The notes beneath the pieces were generated by a model. It was not told the DNA's origin, did no database searches, and saw only the letters and a program-made list of their open reading frames with translations. Positions 42,959 through 51,608 of a DNA stretch of 64,000 nucleotides are shown here, piece by piece. The first letter of the stretch is position 1. Each line of letters begins with the position of its first letter. The translations under genes were made by a program, and so were the position numbers. The stretch covers positions 1 through 64,000 of the forward strand of contig NZ_JBCAQT010000010.1 in the NCBI RefSeq assembly GCF_038419845.1, in the 5' to 3' direction. Source of the DNA: Marinimicrobium sp038419845. Its GTDB lineage: Bacteria > Pseudomonadota > Gammaproteobacteria > Pseudomonadales > Cellvibrionaceae.

Positions 42959-43765
42959 TCAGTCAAACAGACGGTCGAGAAACCGCTGGGTTTTATGCCA
43001 GGAATCGGCATCCGCCTCGGCATCATACGCCAGGGGCAGCTCGAACTGCTCGCCCTTCCCGGTCGCGTCCGGATTGGTGAACGCGTGCTGGGCGCCCTCG
43101 TAACTGTGCACCTTGAAGTCAACATTGGCGGAGCGCATCTCCTGCTTGAAGCTATCCACCTGCGCTTTCGGAACCATGGGGTCGTCCTCGCCCGTGAAGA
43201 CCAGCACTTCGGCTTCGATATCGCCCTCAGAGGCCGGCGTCTCGGCGGAGAGCATGCCGTGATAGCTCACCACGCCGTCGAGGTCCAGGCCCGCGCGCGC
43301 CATGTTCAGGACCACAGCGCCGCCAAAGCAATAACCGAGCGCCGCGATCTGATCGGTAGCCACGGTGGGCTGTTCACGCAACAGCTCCAGCGCGGATTCA
43401 AACCGGTCTTTGGCCGCTTCCTGATTGCTCATGACCGCCTGCATGAATTCGTTGGCTTTTTCCGGATGCTCGGCGTACTTGTCACTGCCGTACATATCGA
43501 GCGCAAAGGCGGTATAGCCCAGCTCCGCCAACATGTCGGCGCGCTTGCGAACGTAGTCACCGTGTCCCCACCACTCGTGGACCACGAGCACGCCAGGGCG
43601 CTCCCCCTGAAAGTCATCATCGTAGGCCAGGTAACCGGTAAAATTCTCGCCGTTGACCTGATAATCGATTTCTTCGGATTTCAGCTCGGCCTGGGCCAAC
43701 AGAGGGGTGCCCAGGATAGCGGATGCCAACACCAGGGGTTGCCATAGCGAAAGGGTGCGTTTCAT
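42959..43765 (-). CDS. Secreted dienelactone-hydrolase family protein
   Basis: 268 residues. Signal peptide MKRTLSLWQPLVLASAILG...LAQA, then alpha/beta-hydrolase of the DLH type: VLVVHEWWGHGDYVR, nucleophile cysteine in LGYCFGGAV, aspartate in GEDDPMVP and histidine in EGAQHAF. DLH enzymes open lactone rings, but exported members are mostly uncharacterised. Single gene with its own start context. Confidence 0.88.
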   Translation of the reverse strand: MKRTLSLWQPLVLASAILGTPLLAQAELKSEEIDYQVNGENFTGYLAYDDDFQGERPGVLVVHEWWGHGDYVRKRADMLAELGYTAFALDMYGSDKYAEHPEKANEFMQAVMSNQEAAKDRFESALELLREQPTVATDQIAALGYCFGGAVVLNMARAGLDLDGVVSYHGMLSAETPASEGDIEAEVLVFTGEDDPMVPKAQVDSFKQEMRSANVDFKVHSYEGAQHAFTNPDATGKGEQFELPLAYDAEADADSWHKTQRFLDRLFD

Positions 43766-43863
43766 ACTCAGTCTCCTTAAGTTGTCTGTAAACAGTCAGT
43801 CACTATACGAGCGTCGACCCGCGCTGTATCACTTCCGGACGGCGCGGCCAGTTCCGTATTGGC

Positions 43864-44175
43864 CTACAGATCCGCCAGGCGCCAGACGTCGTAAGCGGGC
43901 TCCTCATAGGGATGAGCCTCCCGCAAGGCCGCCAGCGCCTGTTTTATCAGATGATCGGCGCACACCAGCTCAACCCGGTATTCGGAGGCGCGCTCGACCT
44001 GCCCCTGTTGCCCCAGAAACGGCTGACTGCCCTCAAGCGGCCGGAACTGCCCCTGCCCCAGCGTCTGCCAGGCGCAACTGTCATAGTCGCCAATGCGGCC
44101 GGCTCCGGAGGCAAAAACGGCCGTTTTGACCGCTTCGACATGAGTTTCGGGGACAAAGAAAACAAGTTTATACAC
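43864..44175 (-). CDS. YqfO/NIF3-like C-terminal domain protein
   Basis: 103 residues. MYKLVFFVPETHVEAVKTAVFASGAG start, GIGxYxxC-type loop (GRIGDYDSCAWQ) and ending EAHPYEEPAYDVW, the conserved finish of CutA-like YqfO domains that sit in the middle of some NIF3 proteins. As a stand-alone protein it has no known enzyme activity. Located between the DLH gene and cheR, same strand. Confidence 0.85.
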   Translation of the reverse strand: MYKLVFFVPETHVEAVKTAVFASGAGRIGDYDSCAWQTLGQGQFRPLEGSQPFLGQQGQVERASEYRVELVCADHLIKQALAALREAHPYEEPAYDVWRLADL

Positions 44176-44212
44176 GTCTTTCCTCCCTTACGCTGATTGA
44201 CGTCGGTTGACG

Positions 44213-45070
44213 CTATTTGGCCCGATACATGATGCCGGGATCACAGCGAACCATTTCGAATAGCTCCGAGGCACCGGCCAGCCCCTCGGACGAGCCCAGA
44301 AACAATATTCCCCCCGGCTTGAGGCTGCCGTGTATCTTCTGCAGAATTCGCCGTTTGAGATCCGTGTTGAAGTAAATCAGCACGTTGCGACAGAAAACGG
44401 CATCGAACTTCCCCAGACCCGCATAGGAGTCAAGCAGATTCCAGGCCTTGAATTCAATCCGGTCGCGAATGATGGGCTTGACCCGCCAGATGTTTTCAGC
44501 CGGATTATCGAAATAGCGGGCCTGCCGCTCCTGGGACAGCCCGCGTATCACCGAGAGTTTGTCGTACTCGCCTCGACGGGCCTGATTGAGCACGATGGAT
44601 GACAGGTCAGTGGCGACAATCTGCACCGGGCGGGCCAGGGCACCCATACGCTGGCGCTTGAACTCCTCCACCATCATACTCAGGGAATAAGGTTCCTGCC
44701 CCGAGGAGCAGGCCGCCGACCAGATACGGATCGGCCCGGCCATTTTATTCGCGGACGCCATCCATTCCGGCATTAGCGTATTTTTGAAATGATCGAACGG
44801 GTAGATATCGCGAAACCAGAAGGTCTCGTTGGTGGTCATCACATCGATGACCTGTTCCTTCAGGCGACGATTGCGGTTGTGCTTGAGCTCCCGGACCAGA
44901 TCGCTGAAGTTCGCCAGCTTGTACTCTTCCAGCAAGCGCCGGATGCGGTTGGACACCAGATACTGTTTGTTATCCCCCAACGCAATACCGCAGGCATCCT
45001 GCAGAAACTGCCGAAAGTGATCAAACTCCGCCTGATCGAAATTGTCGCGCTTTCCCGCCGCTTCAGTCAT
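44213..45070 (-). CDS. cheR: Chemotaxis methyltransferase CheR
   Basis: 285 residues. N-terminal helical domain (FDHFRQFLQDACGIALGDN), then the SAM-binding fold with TTNETFWFRD, WSAACSSGQEPYSL, DAVFCRNVLIYF and LFLGSSEG. CheR methylates glutamates of chemoreceptors to adapt the response. It follows cheV by 38 bases on the minus strand; cheV-cheR next to divergent flgA is the usual gammaproteobacterial arrangement. Confidence 0.94.
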   Translation of the reverse strand: MTEAAGKRDNFDQAEFDHFRQFLQDACGIALGDNKQYLVSNRIRRLLEEYKLANFSDLVRELKHNRNRRLKEQVIDVMTTNETFWFRDIYPFDHFKNTLMPEWMASANKMAGPIRIWSAACSSGQEPYSLSMMVEEFKRQRMGALARPVQIVATDLSSIVLNQARRGEYDKLSVIRGLSQERQARYFDNPAENIWRVKPIIRDRIEFKAWNLLDSYAGLGKFDAVFCRNVLIYFNTDLKRRILQKIHGSLKPGGILFLGSSEGLAGASELFEMVRCDPGIMYRAK

Positions 45071-45108
45071 TAAAGGCTACCACTCAAAGTCTCGCGTTTC
45101 CCTCGGGC

Positions 45109-46065
45109 CTACTCACCTTCGGGGTCTATCAGCGCTTCACCCGTCATCGCTTTTACCCGGTCATTGACCTGGTGCGCCAACTCATCCGGGCTGAACTTGG
45201 CCAGAAAATTGTCGGCCCCCACCTTCTCGACCATGGCCCGGTTGAACACACCGCTGAGCGAAGTGTGCAGCAAAATATAGAGATCTTTCAATTGCGGATG
45301 GTTGCGGATCTCCGCCGTGAAGGTGTACCCATCCATCTCGGGCATTTCGATGTCGGAAATGATCATCACCAGCTCCTGCTGGGGATCCTTGCCCTCGGCC
45401 ATCATATTGAGCAGATAATCCAGCGCTTCACGACCGTCTTTCTTCAGGGTCGTCTGCAGGCCGATGGACTGCATTACCCGCTGCACCTGCTTGCGCGCAA
45501 CCACCGAATCATCCACGATCAGCACGTGCTTCTGCACCACGCGCTCACCGATTCCGTCTTCCAGCACGCCGTCGCTGATGCGCTCGTTGACCGGAGCGGC
45601 CTCGGCCAGAATTTTCTCCACATCCACGATCTCGACCAGCTGATTCTCCACCTCGGTCACTGCCGTCAGATAGTGTTTGTCCCCCGCCCCGCGGGGTGGC
45701 GGGTGAATATCGCTCCAGTTCATATTGACGATACGATCCACCCCGCTGACCAGAAACCCCTGCGCCGTGCGGTTGTACTCGGTAATAATGACAAAGCACT
45801 TGGCCACATCCTCCAGCGGCTGCTTGCCGATGGCCAGATTCATGTCCAGGATCGACAGGGTCCCCCCGCGAATATGCGCCACGCCCCGAACCACCCGGTT
45901 GCGCCCGGGAATGGCGCTCAGGGGCGGACAGGGCAACACCTCTTTCACTTTAAACACGTTGATGCCATACAGCTGCCTGCCTTTCAGGCGAAACAACAGC
46001 AGCTCCAGGCGATTTTCGCCCACCAGTTTGGTTCTCTGGTTTACATTGTCCAGCACACCGGCCAT
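45109..46065 (-). CDS. cheV: Chemotaxis protein CheV
   Basis: 318 residues. CheW domain (about 17-160: YGINVFKVKEVLPCPP, VRGVAHIRGGTLSILDMN) fused to a response regulator receiver (180-310) with DD at 185-186, the phosphorylated aspartate 238 in IISDIEMPEMDG, T/S in HTSLSG and the lysine near AKFSP. CheV couples receptors to CheA and adjusts signalling through its own phosphorylation. First gene of a cheV-cheR pair, divergent from flgA with 185 bases between. Confidence 0.94.
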   Translation of the reverse strand: MAGVLDNVNQRTKLVGENRLELLLFRLKGRQLYGINVFKVKEVLPCPPLSAIPGRNRVVRGVAHIRGGTLSILDMNLAIGKQPLEDVAKCFVIITEYNRTAQGFLVSGVDRIVNMNWSDIHPPPRGAGDKHYLTAVTEVENQLVEIVDVEKILAEAAPVNERISDGVLEDGIGERVVQKHVLIVDDSVVARKQVQRVMQSIGLQTTLKKDGREALDYLLNMMAEGKDPQQELVMIISDIEMPEMDGYTFTAEIRNHPQLKDLYILLHTSLSGVFNRAMVEKVGADNFLAKFSPDELAHQVNDRVKAMTGEALIDPEGE

Positions 46066-46250
46066 GCCAACTCCTCTTCTACCTCAATCGTATCAAACCC
46101 GGTCACCCGGACTGGTCGCCCCCTGCCTGGCAGGATTGCGGCACACTTTTTGCTCTAATCTACTATAAGACTCTATAGCGGCTGAATTCCGTCACTCTTT
46201 ACCTCTGGAACGCCCTTGACCGGGCTCTAGCCAGAAGAATAGGACAAAAC

Positions 46251-47006
46251 ATGGGCCTGTGTCGCCTTCTCCACAAACTGAGTACCAACACCGGGCATCG
46301 GGCAGGCCTACTGGCCCTCGGACTGATCCTGATGTCGCCGGTCTGGGCTCAGCCGCCAGAAGCTCAGAGCGGGCACCAGGATATGGGCCAGCTGCGAGCG
46401 AGTGTAGGCGACTTTCTGCGCAAACACTACGATCAACCGGAAGTTTCCCGGCTTGAGGTCAAGGTCGGCCGACTGGATCAGCGCCTGCGTCTCAGCCGCT
46501 GTGAACAACCACTGTCAATGAGTGTCAAGGACCCGGACCTCGCCGGGGGCGGCCTCACCGTCCACACCCGCTGCCCCGGCCCTAACCCCTGGGCGCTGTA
46601 CGTACCGGCCGATGTGGCCGTATTCCGGCCCGTGGCGATTGCCAGCCGCAGCCTGGGACGCGGTCACCGGGTCAGCGAAGGGGACATCGACATTGAATTG
46701 CGCGACACGGGTCGGTTGCGTCAAGGTTTTGTCGCCGGGCCAGACGAGTTGATCAACCTGGAGCTGCGCCGCCCCCTGAAACAGGGAGAGGCCTTCCGGA
46801 TGGGAATACTGATCGAGCCGACCGTCGTCAACCGCGGTGATCAGGTCCGGCTGCGGGCCCGCACCGGCAGTGTCAGTGTCGACACCCAGGGCACAGCCTT
46901 GGGGTCGGGACGGGTGGGCGACCAGGTCCGCGTGCGCAATGACCGCTCCGAGCGCGTTGTCAGAGGCAAGGTGGTGGCCCCCGGAACCGTCGAGATTGTT
47001 CTATAA
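46251..47006 (+). CDS. flgA: Flagellar P-ring assembly chaperone FlgA
   Basis: 251 residues. Signal peptide ending near SPVWAQ, then the FlgA SAF-type domain: RLEVKVGRLDQRLRLSRCEQPL, CPGPNPWALYVPADVAVFRPV, LGRGHRVSEGDIDIELRDTG, and the terminal block VRNDRSERVVRGKVVAPGTVEIVL. It works in the periplasm to assemble the P ring around the flagellar rod. Divergent from cheV; followed by flgM. Confidence 0.93.
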   Translation: MGLCRLLHKLSTNTGHRAGLLALGLILMSPVWAQPPEAQSGHQDMGQLRASVGDFLRKHYDQPEVSRLEVKVGRLDQRLRLSRCEQPLSMSVKDPDLAGGGLTVHTRCPGPNPWALYVPADVAVFRPVAIASRSLGRGHRVSEGDIDIELRDTGRLRQGFVAGPDELINLELRRPLKQGEAFRMGILIEPTVVNRGDQVRLRARTGSVSVDTQGTALGSGRVGDQVRVRNDRSERVVRGKVVAPGTVEIVL

Positions 47007-47040
47007 CGCGAATCAGGTCACATTTGCCTCAAAGAAAGAT

Positions 47041-47067
47041 TAAAGTTATAAAGATGCCGGCCGACAA
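47041..47067 (+). promoter_or_regulatory. Sigma-28 (FliA) promoter of flgM
   Basis: TAAAGTTA, 11 bases, GCCGACAA. The FliA consensus is TAAAGTTT-N11-GCCGATAA, so each box differs at one position and the spacing is exact. It lies 82 bases upstream of flgM, giving late-class transcription of the anti-sigma factor and flgN. Confidence 0.85.
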
Positions 47068-47148
47068 CCTGATCAGAAGCCCAATTAGCGGCTCTCTTTT
47101 GGCTCACCAGCTCAGGCTGGCATCATCGAATATGTTGGGGAACATACT

Positions 47149-47469
47149 ATGGTTATTGACACAAACAACGGTTTCAAGCCCGGTGGCACCGGCAACAACA
47201 GCGCCCGGCCAGCGGGAGTGACACCCCGCGAAAACGCCGCCCAGAGCGACAAAAGTGCCGGCAGACCGGCTCAGACGCCGCAGGACAGCGTGGTTCTCAG
47301 TCAGCAGGCCCAGAGCATGAACCGCCTGGGAGAGGCCGTGGCCGAACTGCCGGAGGTGGACTCTGAGCGCGTCGCGAGCCTCAAGCAGGCGATTTCGGAA
47401 GGCCGTTTTGAAATAGACGCCGAGCGGATTGCGGAGAACATGCTCAACCAGGACGACCTACTGGGCTAG
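47149..47469 (+). CDS. flgM: Anti-sigma-28 factor FlgM
   Basis: 106 residues. Disordered N terminus rich in Gly, Asn, Ser and Pro, followed by the sigma-28 binding part SVVLSQQAQSMNRLGEAVAELPEVDSER-type sequence (about 46-74) and ISEGRFEIDAERIAENML at the end. FlgM binds FliA until the hook is finished and the factor is exported. It has its own sigma-28 promoter, as expected for the feedback loop, and precedes flgN. Confidence 0.92.
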   Translation: MVIDTNNGFKPGGTGNNSARPAGVTPRENAAQSDKSAGRPAQTPQDSVVLSQQAQSMNRLGEAVAELPEVDSERVASLKQAISEGRFEIDAERIAENMLNQDDLLG

Positions 47470-47580
47470 ACCCGGCTGGATCCGACAATGACCCTCTTCC
47501 GGGTGGTACTCCCCAACACTGACCGCCCCAACTCCGCCCGGAATGAGCACGAACACAATCGATGATGACCCGAGGTGACC

Positions 47581-48060
47581 ATGAACCCGTCTCCAGATCT
47601 GGTCAGCTCCATGCTGACAGAAGACTCCAACCATATTGATCAGCTACGCCAGTTACTGACCCGTGAACGCGAAGCGCTGGAAAAGCGCGAGCACACGTCT
47701 CTGGCTGACCTGATTGATGCCAAGAATCAGCACCTCGCGGCCCTGGGCGAGCACGCCCTGCAACGCCAGAACTGGCTCCGGGCCGCCAACCTGCCCTGCG
47801 ATCATCAGGGTTGGCAGCGGTGGTTGAGCCAGAATCCCACCCTGAAAGCACAGATGCCGGCCTGGGAGACCCTTGCGGAACAGTTTCGCGCCTGCCGGGA
47901 GCAGAATGAAGTCAACGGCAAAATCATCAGTCGCGCCCAGCATACCCTGGGGCAACTGTTCAATCTGCTGCGCGGCCAGGACAACTCGGCGCCGGATCTG
48001 TACAACGCCAGAGGCCGCACCGGCTCGGGCGGAGGCTCACAAACGCTGGTCAAGGCCTGA
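47581..48060 (+). CDS. flgN: Flagellar export chaperone FlgN
   Basis: 159 residues. Long helices with REREALEKREHTSLADLIDAKNQ, then LAEQFRACREQNEVNGKIIS and a glycine-rich C terminus ending GSGGGSQTLVKA. FlgN keeps the hook-filament junction proteins FlgK and FlgL ready for export. The ATG at 47581 is preceded by GAGG; a GTG two codons upstream is possible. It follows flgM by 111 bases; expression from the flgM promoter is likely. Confidence 0.88.
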   Translation: MNPSPDLVSSMLTEDSNHIDQLRQLLTREREALEKREHTSLADLIDAKNQHLAALGEHALQRQNWLRAANLPCDHQGWQRWLSQNPTLKAQMPAWETLAEQFRACREQNEVNGKIISRAQHTLGQLFNLLRGQDNSAPDLYNARGRTGSGGGSQTLVKA

Positions 48061-48153
48061 GTCTGCGGTTGGGGACGCCGGCTCAATGGGCCCGAAACCG
48101 ATTTTTGAGTTGTGCTGCGGCCCGCAGATCAGTAGGATTACCGCCTCCGAAAC

Positions 48154-48230
48154 GTCCTCGTAGCTCAGTAGGATAGAGCGACGGCCTCCTAAGCCGTAGG
48201 TCGCAGGTTCGATTCCTGCCGAGGACGCCA
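48154..48230 (+). tRNA. tRNA-Arg (anticodon CCT)
   Basis: 77 bases with CCA encoded. Acceptor GTCCTCG/CGAGGAC, D arm with GCTCAGTAGGATAGAGC, anticodon stem ACGGC/GCCGT around the loop CTCCTAA (CCT reads AGG) and T arm GCAGGTTCGATTCCTGC. All stems are perfect. It stands between flgN and rsmE. tRNA-Arg(CCT) is a frequent integration site, but no element is inserted here. Confidence 0.97.
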
Positions 48231-48257
48231 TTTAACCGCCACAGCTCCCCCCATGCC

Positions 48258-48968
48258 ATGAACCTGCTGCTGCTCACCGAAACCGATCTGCTGTCACCCC
48301 AACGAGCGCAGATCAGCGACAAGCGGCGGCTGGAACACATCGTCAGAGTTCTTAAAGCGCGGGAGGGCGACACTCTGACAGTGGGTCTGTTGAATGGCGA
48401 CTGGGGCGAAGGGCTGATCAGCACACTCAACGAGTCGGCCGTAGTACTGGAATTGGCGCTGAACCGGCCCGCTCCGGCGCCGCTGCCCTTGACCCTGCTC
48501 CTCGCCCTGCCCCGGCCCCAGCAAATCAAGCGCATTCTGCAGACGGTCGCCGCCACTGGCATCAAAGAGCTGCACCTGATGCAGACCCGGCGGGTCGAAA
48601 AGAGCTACTGGCAATCGCCCTCGGTCACCGGGGAGGAGATCCACCGGCAACTGGTCCTGGGACTGGAGCAGGGTCGTGACACGCTCATGCCCCGCGTGCA
48701 CTTGCACAAGCGTTTCCGGCCCTTTGTGGAAGATGAGTTGCCCGGCCTGCTGGACGAGCGCCTGGCGCTGGTTGCTCACCCCTACACGAGCGCGCCCTGC
48801 CCCGCTCAAGTGACACAACCGACCGTACTGGCGGTTGGCCCCGAGGGCGGGTTCAATGACTTTGAAATCGAGCGCTTTGCCGAGGCGGGGTTCCAGGGAG
48901 TGCACCTGGGTGAGCGGATCCTGAAAACCGAAATTGCCATTCCCTTTCTGATCGGGCGGCTGTTCTGA
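48258..48968 (+). CDS. rsmE: 16S rRNA m3U1498 methyltransferase RsmE
   Basis: 236 residues. SPOUT-class fold: N-terminal RNA-binding part HIVRVLKAREGDTLTVGLLNG, then LALPRPQQIKRILQTVAATGIKELHLMQ and the cofactor knot AVGPEGGFNDFEIE, LGERILKTEIA. It methylates N3 of U1498 in 16S rRNA. Its stop codon lies inside a 17-base tandem repeat. Located 28 bases after the tRNA-Arg gene. Confidence 0.93.
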   Translation: MNLLLLTETDLLSPQRAQISDKRRLEHIVRVLKAREGDTLTVGLLNGDWGEGLISTLNESAVVLELALNRPAPAPLPLTLLLALPRPQQIKRILQTVAATGIKELHLMQTRRVEKSYWQSPSVTGEEIHRQLVLGLEQGRDTLMPRVHLHKRFRPFVEDELPGLLDERLALVAHPYTSAPCPAQVTQPTVLAVGPEGGFNDFEIERFAEAGFQGVHLGERILKTEIAIPFLIGRLF

Positions 48969-48999
48969 TCGGGCGGCTGCTCTGATCGGTCGACTGTTT
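48949..48999 (+). repeat. 17-base tandem repeat across the rsmE stop
   Basis: Three units of TGATCGGGCGGCTGTTC in a row (second with one, third with a few substitutions). The TGA that begins unit two is the rsmE stop codon, so loss or gain of a unit would not change the protein beyond a repeat of LIGRLF if the stop were mutated. Confidence 0.75.
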
Positions 49000-49016
49000 T
49001 AAACCGGCAGTGACCA

Positions 49017-51467
49017 TTACTCTTCGGCGAGTGAAAAACGCTTTTCCAGCAACTGATCAAATTCACCCAGGGGGATGCCCGGACTGAAATAAAACCCCTG
49101 GTAGTGGTGGCAGCCATACTTCTGCAGGATATCGAACTGCTCCTCCAACTCGACCCCCTCGGCGACCACTTCCAGGTCCAGCAGGCGCCCCATGGTAATG
49201 ATGGTTTCCACCAGTACCCGGTCATTGCGATCATCGATGATGTCCCGAACAAAACTTTTGTCTATTTTCAGCACACTCACCGGCAACTGTTTGAGGTAGC
49301 TGATCGATGAGTAGCCGGTACCGAAGTCATCCAGCGAAAAGCTGATGCCCTCTTCAGCCAGGCGCCCCATGGTGACCACCGCTTCATCGACCTGCTGAAT
49401 CACAATACCCTCAGTCACTTCCATTTCCAGCGAACGCTCTGGAATGGCGTAGCGATGCAGAATATCAATGACATCATCGGCAAACGCCGCGCGCCTGAAC
49501 TGGCGTGGACTGATATTGACGCTCAAGCGCATGCCCTTTTTCCACCACCCTCGGCTTTTCCAGTGCACCAGCGTCTGGCAGGCGGTCTCCAGCACCCACT
49601 GCCCCACTTCCAGAATCAGCCCTGAAGTTTCCAGCACCGGGATGAAATCGGCGGGCGAGATGGTTCCCTTCTCCGGGTGCTCCCAGCGCAGCAGTGCTTC
49701 GGCCCCAATCACATCGCCGGTCACCATGTTGAGCTTGGGCTGATAGACCAGCCTGAACTGATCCTTCTCAAGGGCACGATGCAGATCGCCCTCCATCACC
49801 AACTGGCGGCTGACTTTATCGGCCATCTCCTCGTTGAAAAACTCGATGGCATCGCGACCCTTTTCCTTGACCTGATACATGGCGGTATCGGCATAGCGCA
49901 ACAGCTCGTGCACGCTGTTATTGTTTTCCGGGTAAACGGCCACCCCCACACTGCAACTGATGCGCAGATCCAGGTTATCCGCATGGTAGGGCCGGGAAAT
50001 CACGCTTCTGATCTTTTCGGCCACCTCACCGGCACGCAGAGCGGCGATCGACATGTCGCTATCGAGCACCGTCAATACCACAACGAACTCATCGCCACTG
50101 AGGCGCGCCACGAGATCTTCATCGCGCACGGTTTTCACCAGCCGCTGTGCCACTTCCTGCAGCACCTTGTCACCTACCGGGTGGCCCAGCGAATCATTGA
50201 TGTTCTTGAACTGATCCAGATCGATGAACAACACCGCCCCGCAATACCGATGCCGCTCGGCCCGACGAATTTCCAGCTCCAGTCGTTCGACCAACTGAAT
50301 CCGGTTGGGTAAGTTCGTCAGAGCATCGTGATGGGCCATGAACTCCATTTTGGCCTGGGCATTCTTACGCTCTGTTACATCGACAGACACCACCATCGCG
50401 ACGGTTTCGTCGTAAAACTCCAGGGGCATCACGTGCGTCTGCAGATACAGCGTTTTTCCCGCGTGAGTCAAAAAGGTCTCTTCGTTGATCTCGATATCCG
50501 CCCCCTGGAAAATCACGCGCTGATCATTGCGCAACAGCAGGTCGATATCCTCGACAGCGTCCTTGAACAGTTCACGCACATTTTTGCCGCGAACGTCCTC
50601 CGGACGGCGGGCCAGCAGGTTGGCCAGGGCAACATTGGCAAACAGATACTCCCCCTCGGCATTGCGGGCTCCAACCATGACGGGCAGGCGATCAATAATC
50701 TGGCGCAGGTGCTCTTCGCTTTTGCGCAATGCCAGCTCCACAGCGCGACGTTTGGCCAGAGACAACTCCACCGCATTGAACAGCTGGTTACTGCTCTCCA
50801 CCAACTGGGCCAATTCATCATGGCGCCCGGGCAAACGGGTCAGGCGCTGCGCTCCGGGCTCTTCCGGGTCGATACTTCGAATCTCCCGGGCCAGGCGCAC
50901 CAGCGGTTTGGTCAGAATCAGATAAAAGGCGAGGAACAGCAACACCACCAAGAGGGCGTTGCGAATAAGGCCGGTTGCCAGATTCAACCAGGAGCGTCGG
51001 TAGAACTCGGACAGTGCCTGGTCCTTGTCCATGGCAAGCCACAGTTCGCCCGCCGTGTCCGAGCCGTAGCCGGGAATCGACAACTCCGCCCGATACTCCC
51101 GGGTCTCCGCTGTGAGAAGTCGGGTCAACCAGCGGGTGGAGGACTCGGTGCGCGGTTGTTGCCCCTGGGCGAGAACATTGCCCAGTTCGTCCTGGACTCT
51201 GACGGCATAGATGAAGTCGTAATTCAGAAGTCCCGTCACCACCTCGGTCGCCAGGTCATCGTCCAGGGTGTGTACGGCGCGGGCCGCCGGCGGCGTGGAG
51301 ACTTCGATCACCCGTTCGAGCAACTGGGCCAGCTCTTCTTTATGCGCCTGAAAGTCCAGGTATAGCTGGATCGAGCTCATCAACAGCCCGAGCGCAAACG
51401 CCAGGACAATGCCGATTTTGGCCAGTCTGAAAGAAATACCCCGAAACAAGGACGGTAACTTATTCAT
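49017..51467 (-). CDS. Membrane PAS-GGDEF-EAL c-di-GMP protein
   Basis: 816 residues. Two membrane helices (about 17-36 and 165-184) bracket a periplasmic sensor of about 125 residues; then a HAMP-like linker, a PAS domain (about 250-370), a GGDEF domain with the altered motif SGDEF (457-461) and an EAL domain with GAEALLRW (EAL 590-592), DDFGTGYSS, KIDKSFV and AEGVELEEQ. The EAL half looks active; SGDEF domains can be active or sensory. Gene neighbours for motility suggest a role in the motile/sessile choice. Its start overlaps a possible short gene upstream (ATGA). Confidence 0.9.
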   Translation of the reverse strand: MNKLPSLFRGISFRLAKIGIVLAFALGLLMSSIQLYLDFQAHKEELAQLLERVIEVSTPPAARAVHTLDDDLATEVVTGLLNYDFIYAVRVQDELGNVLAQGQQPRTESSTRWLTRLLTAETREYRAELSIPGYGSDTAGELWLAMDKDQALSEFYRRSWLNLATGLIRNALLVVLLFLAFYLILTKPLVRLAREIRSIDPEEPGAQRLTRLPGRHDELAQLVESSNQLFNAVELSLAKRRAVELALRKSEEHLRQIIDRLPVMVGARNAEGEYLFANVALANLLARRPEDVRGKNVRELFKDAVEDIDLLLRNDQRVIFQGADIEINEETFLTHAGKTLYLQTHVMPLEFYDETVAMVVSVDVTERKNAQAKMEFMAHHDALTNLPNRIQLVERLELEIRRAERHRYCGAVLFIDLDQFKNINDSLGHPVGDKVLQEVAQRLVKTVRDEDLVARLSGDEFVVVLTVLDSDMSIAALRAGEVAEKIRSVISRPYHADNLDLRISCSVGVAVYPENNNSVHELLRYADTAMYQVKEKGRDAIEFFNEEMADKVSRQLVMEGDLHRALEKDQFRLVYQPKLNMVTGDVIGAEALLRWEHPEKGTISPADFIPVLETSGLILEVGQWVLETACQTLVHWKSRGWWKKGMRLSVNISPRQFRRAAFADDVIDILHRYAIPERSLEMEVTEGIVIQQVDEAVVTMGRLAEEGISFSLDDFGTGYSSISYLKQLPVSVLKIDKSFVRDIIDDRNDRVLVETIITMGRLLDLEVVAEGVELEEQFDILQKYGCHHYQGFYFSPGIPLGEFDQLLEKRFSLAEE

Positions 51468-51595
51468 TTATCGTTATGGTCCCATGCCAGAAAGCGCTGC
51501 GCGAGGCCCGACCCGGCAGTAGAAGCCGAGTTGCCGCTGCCGAGATCGGTGAACATGCCCGCGTGATTCTGCCACAGACTCTCCTTGTCGTCCAT
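51464..51595 (-). CDS. Possible short ORF coupled to the GGDEF-EAL gene
   Basis: 43 codons from an ATG at 51595, ending in a TGA that overlaps the ATG of the next gene (ATGA). The peptide (MDDKESLWQNHAGMFTDLG at the start) is soluble and unlike anything I know. Its first bases lie close to the end of ald, and no good ribosome binding site precedes it. The overlap is the only argument for translation. Confidence 0.3.
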   Translation of the reverse strand: MDDKESLWQNHAGMFTDLGSGNSASTAGSGLAQRFLAWDHNDK

Positions 51596-51608
51596 TTCAA
51601 CATAATGG

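Noticed and set aside
46066..46250. Sigma-54 promoter for flgA/cheV
   Set aside because: TGG...GC-like words occur (for example TGGAACGCCCTTGACC) but the GG-GC distance or the GC itself is wrong.
44213..48060. Expected flgBCDEFG rod/hook operon next to cheR
   Set aside because: Searched for on both sides; the neighbours are a YqfO-like gene and tRNA-Arg, so the structural flagellar genes are outside the window.
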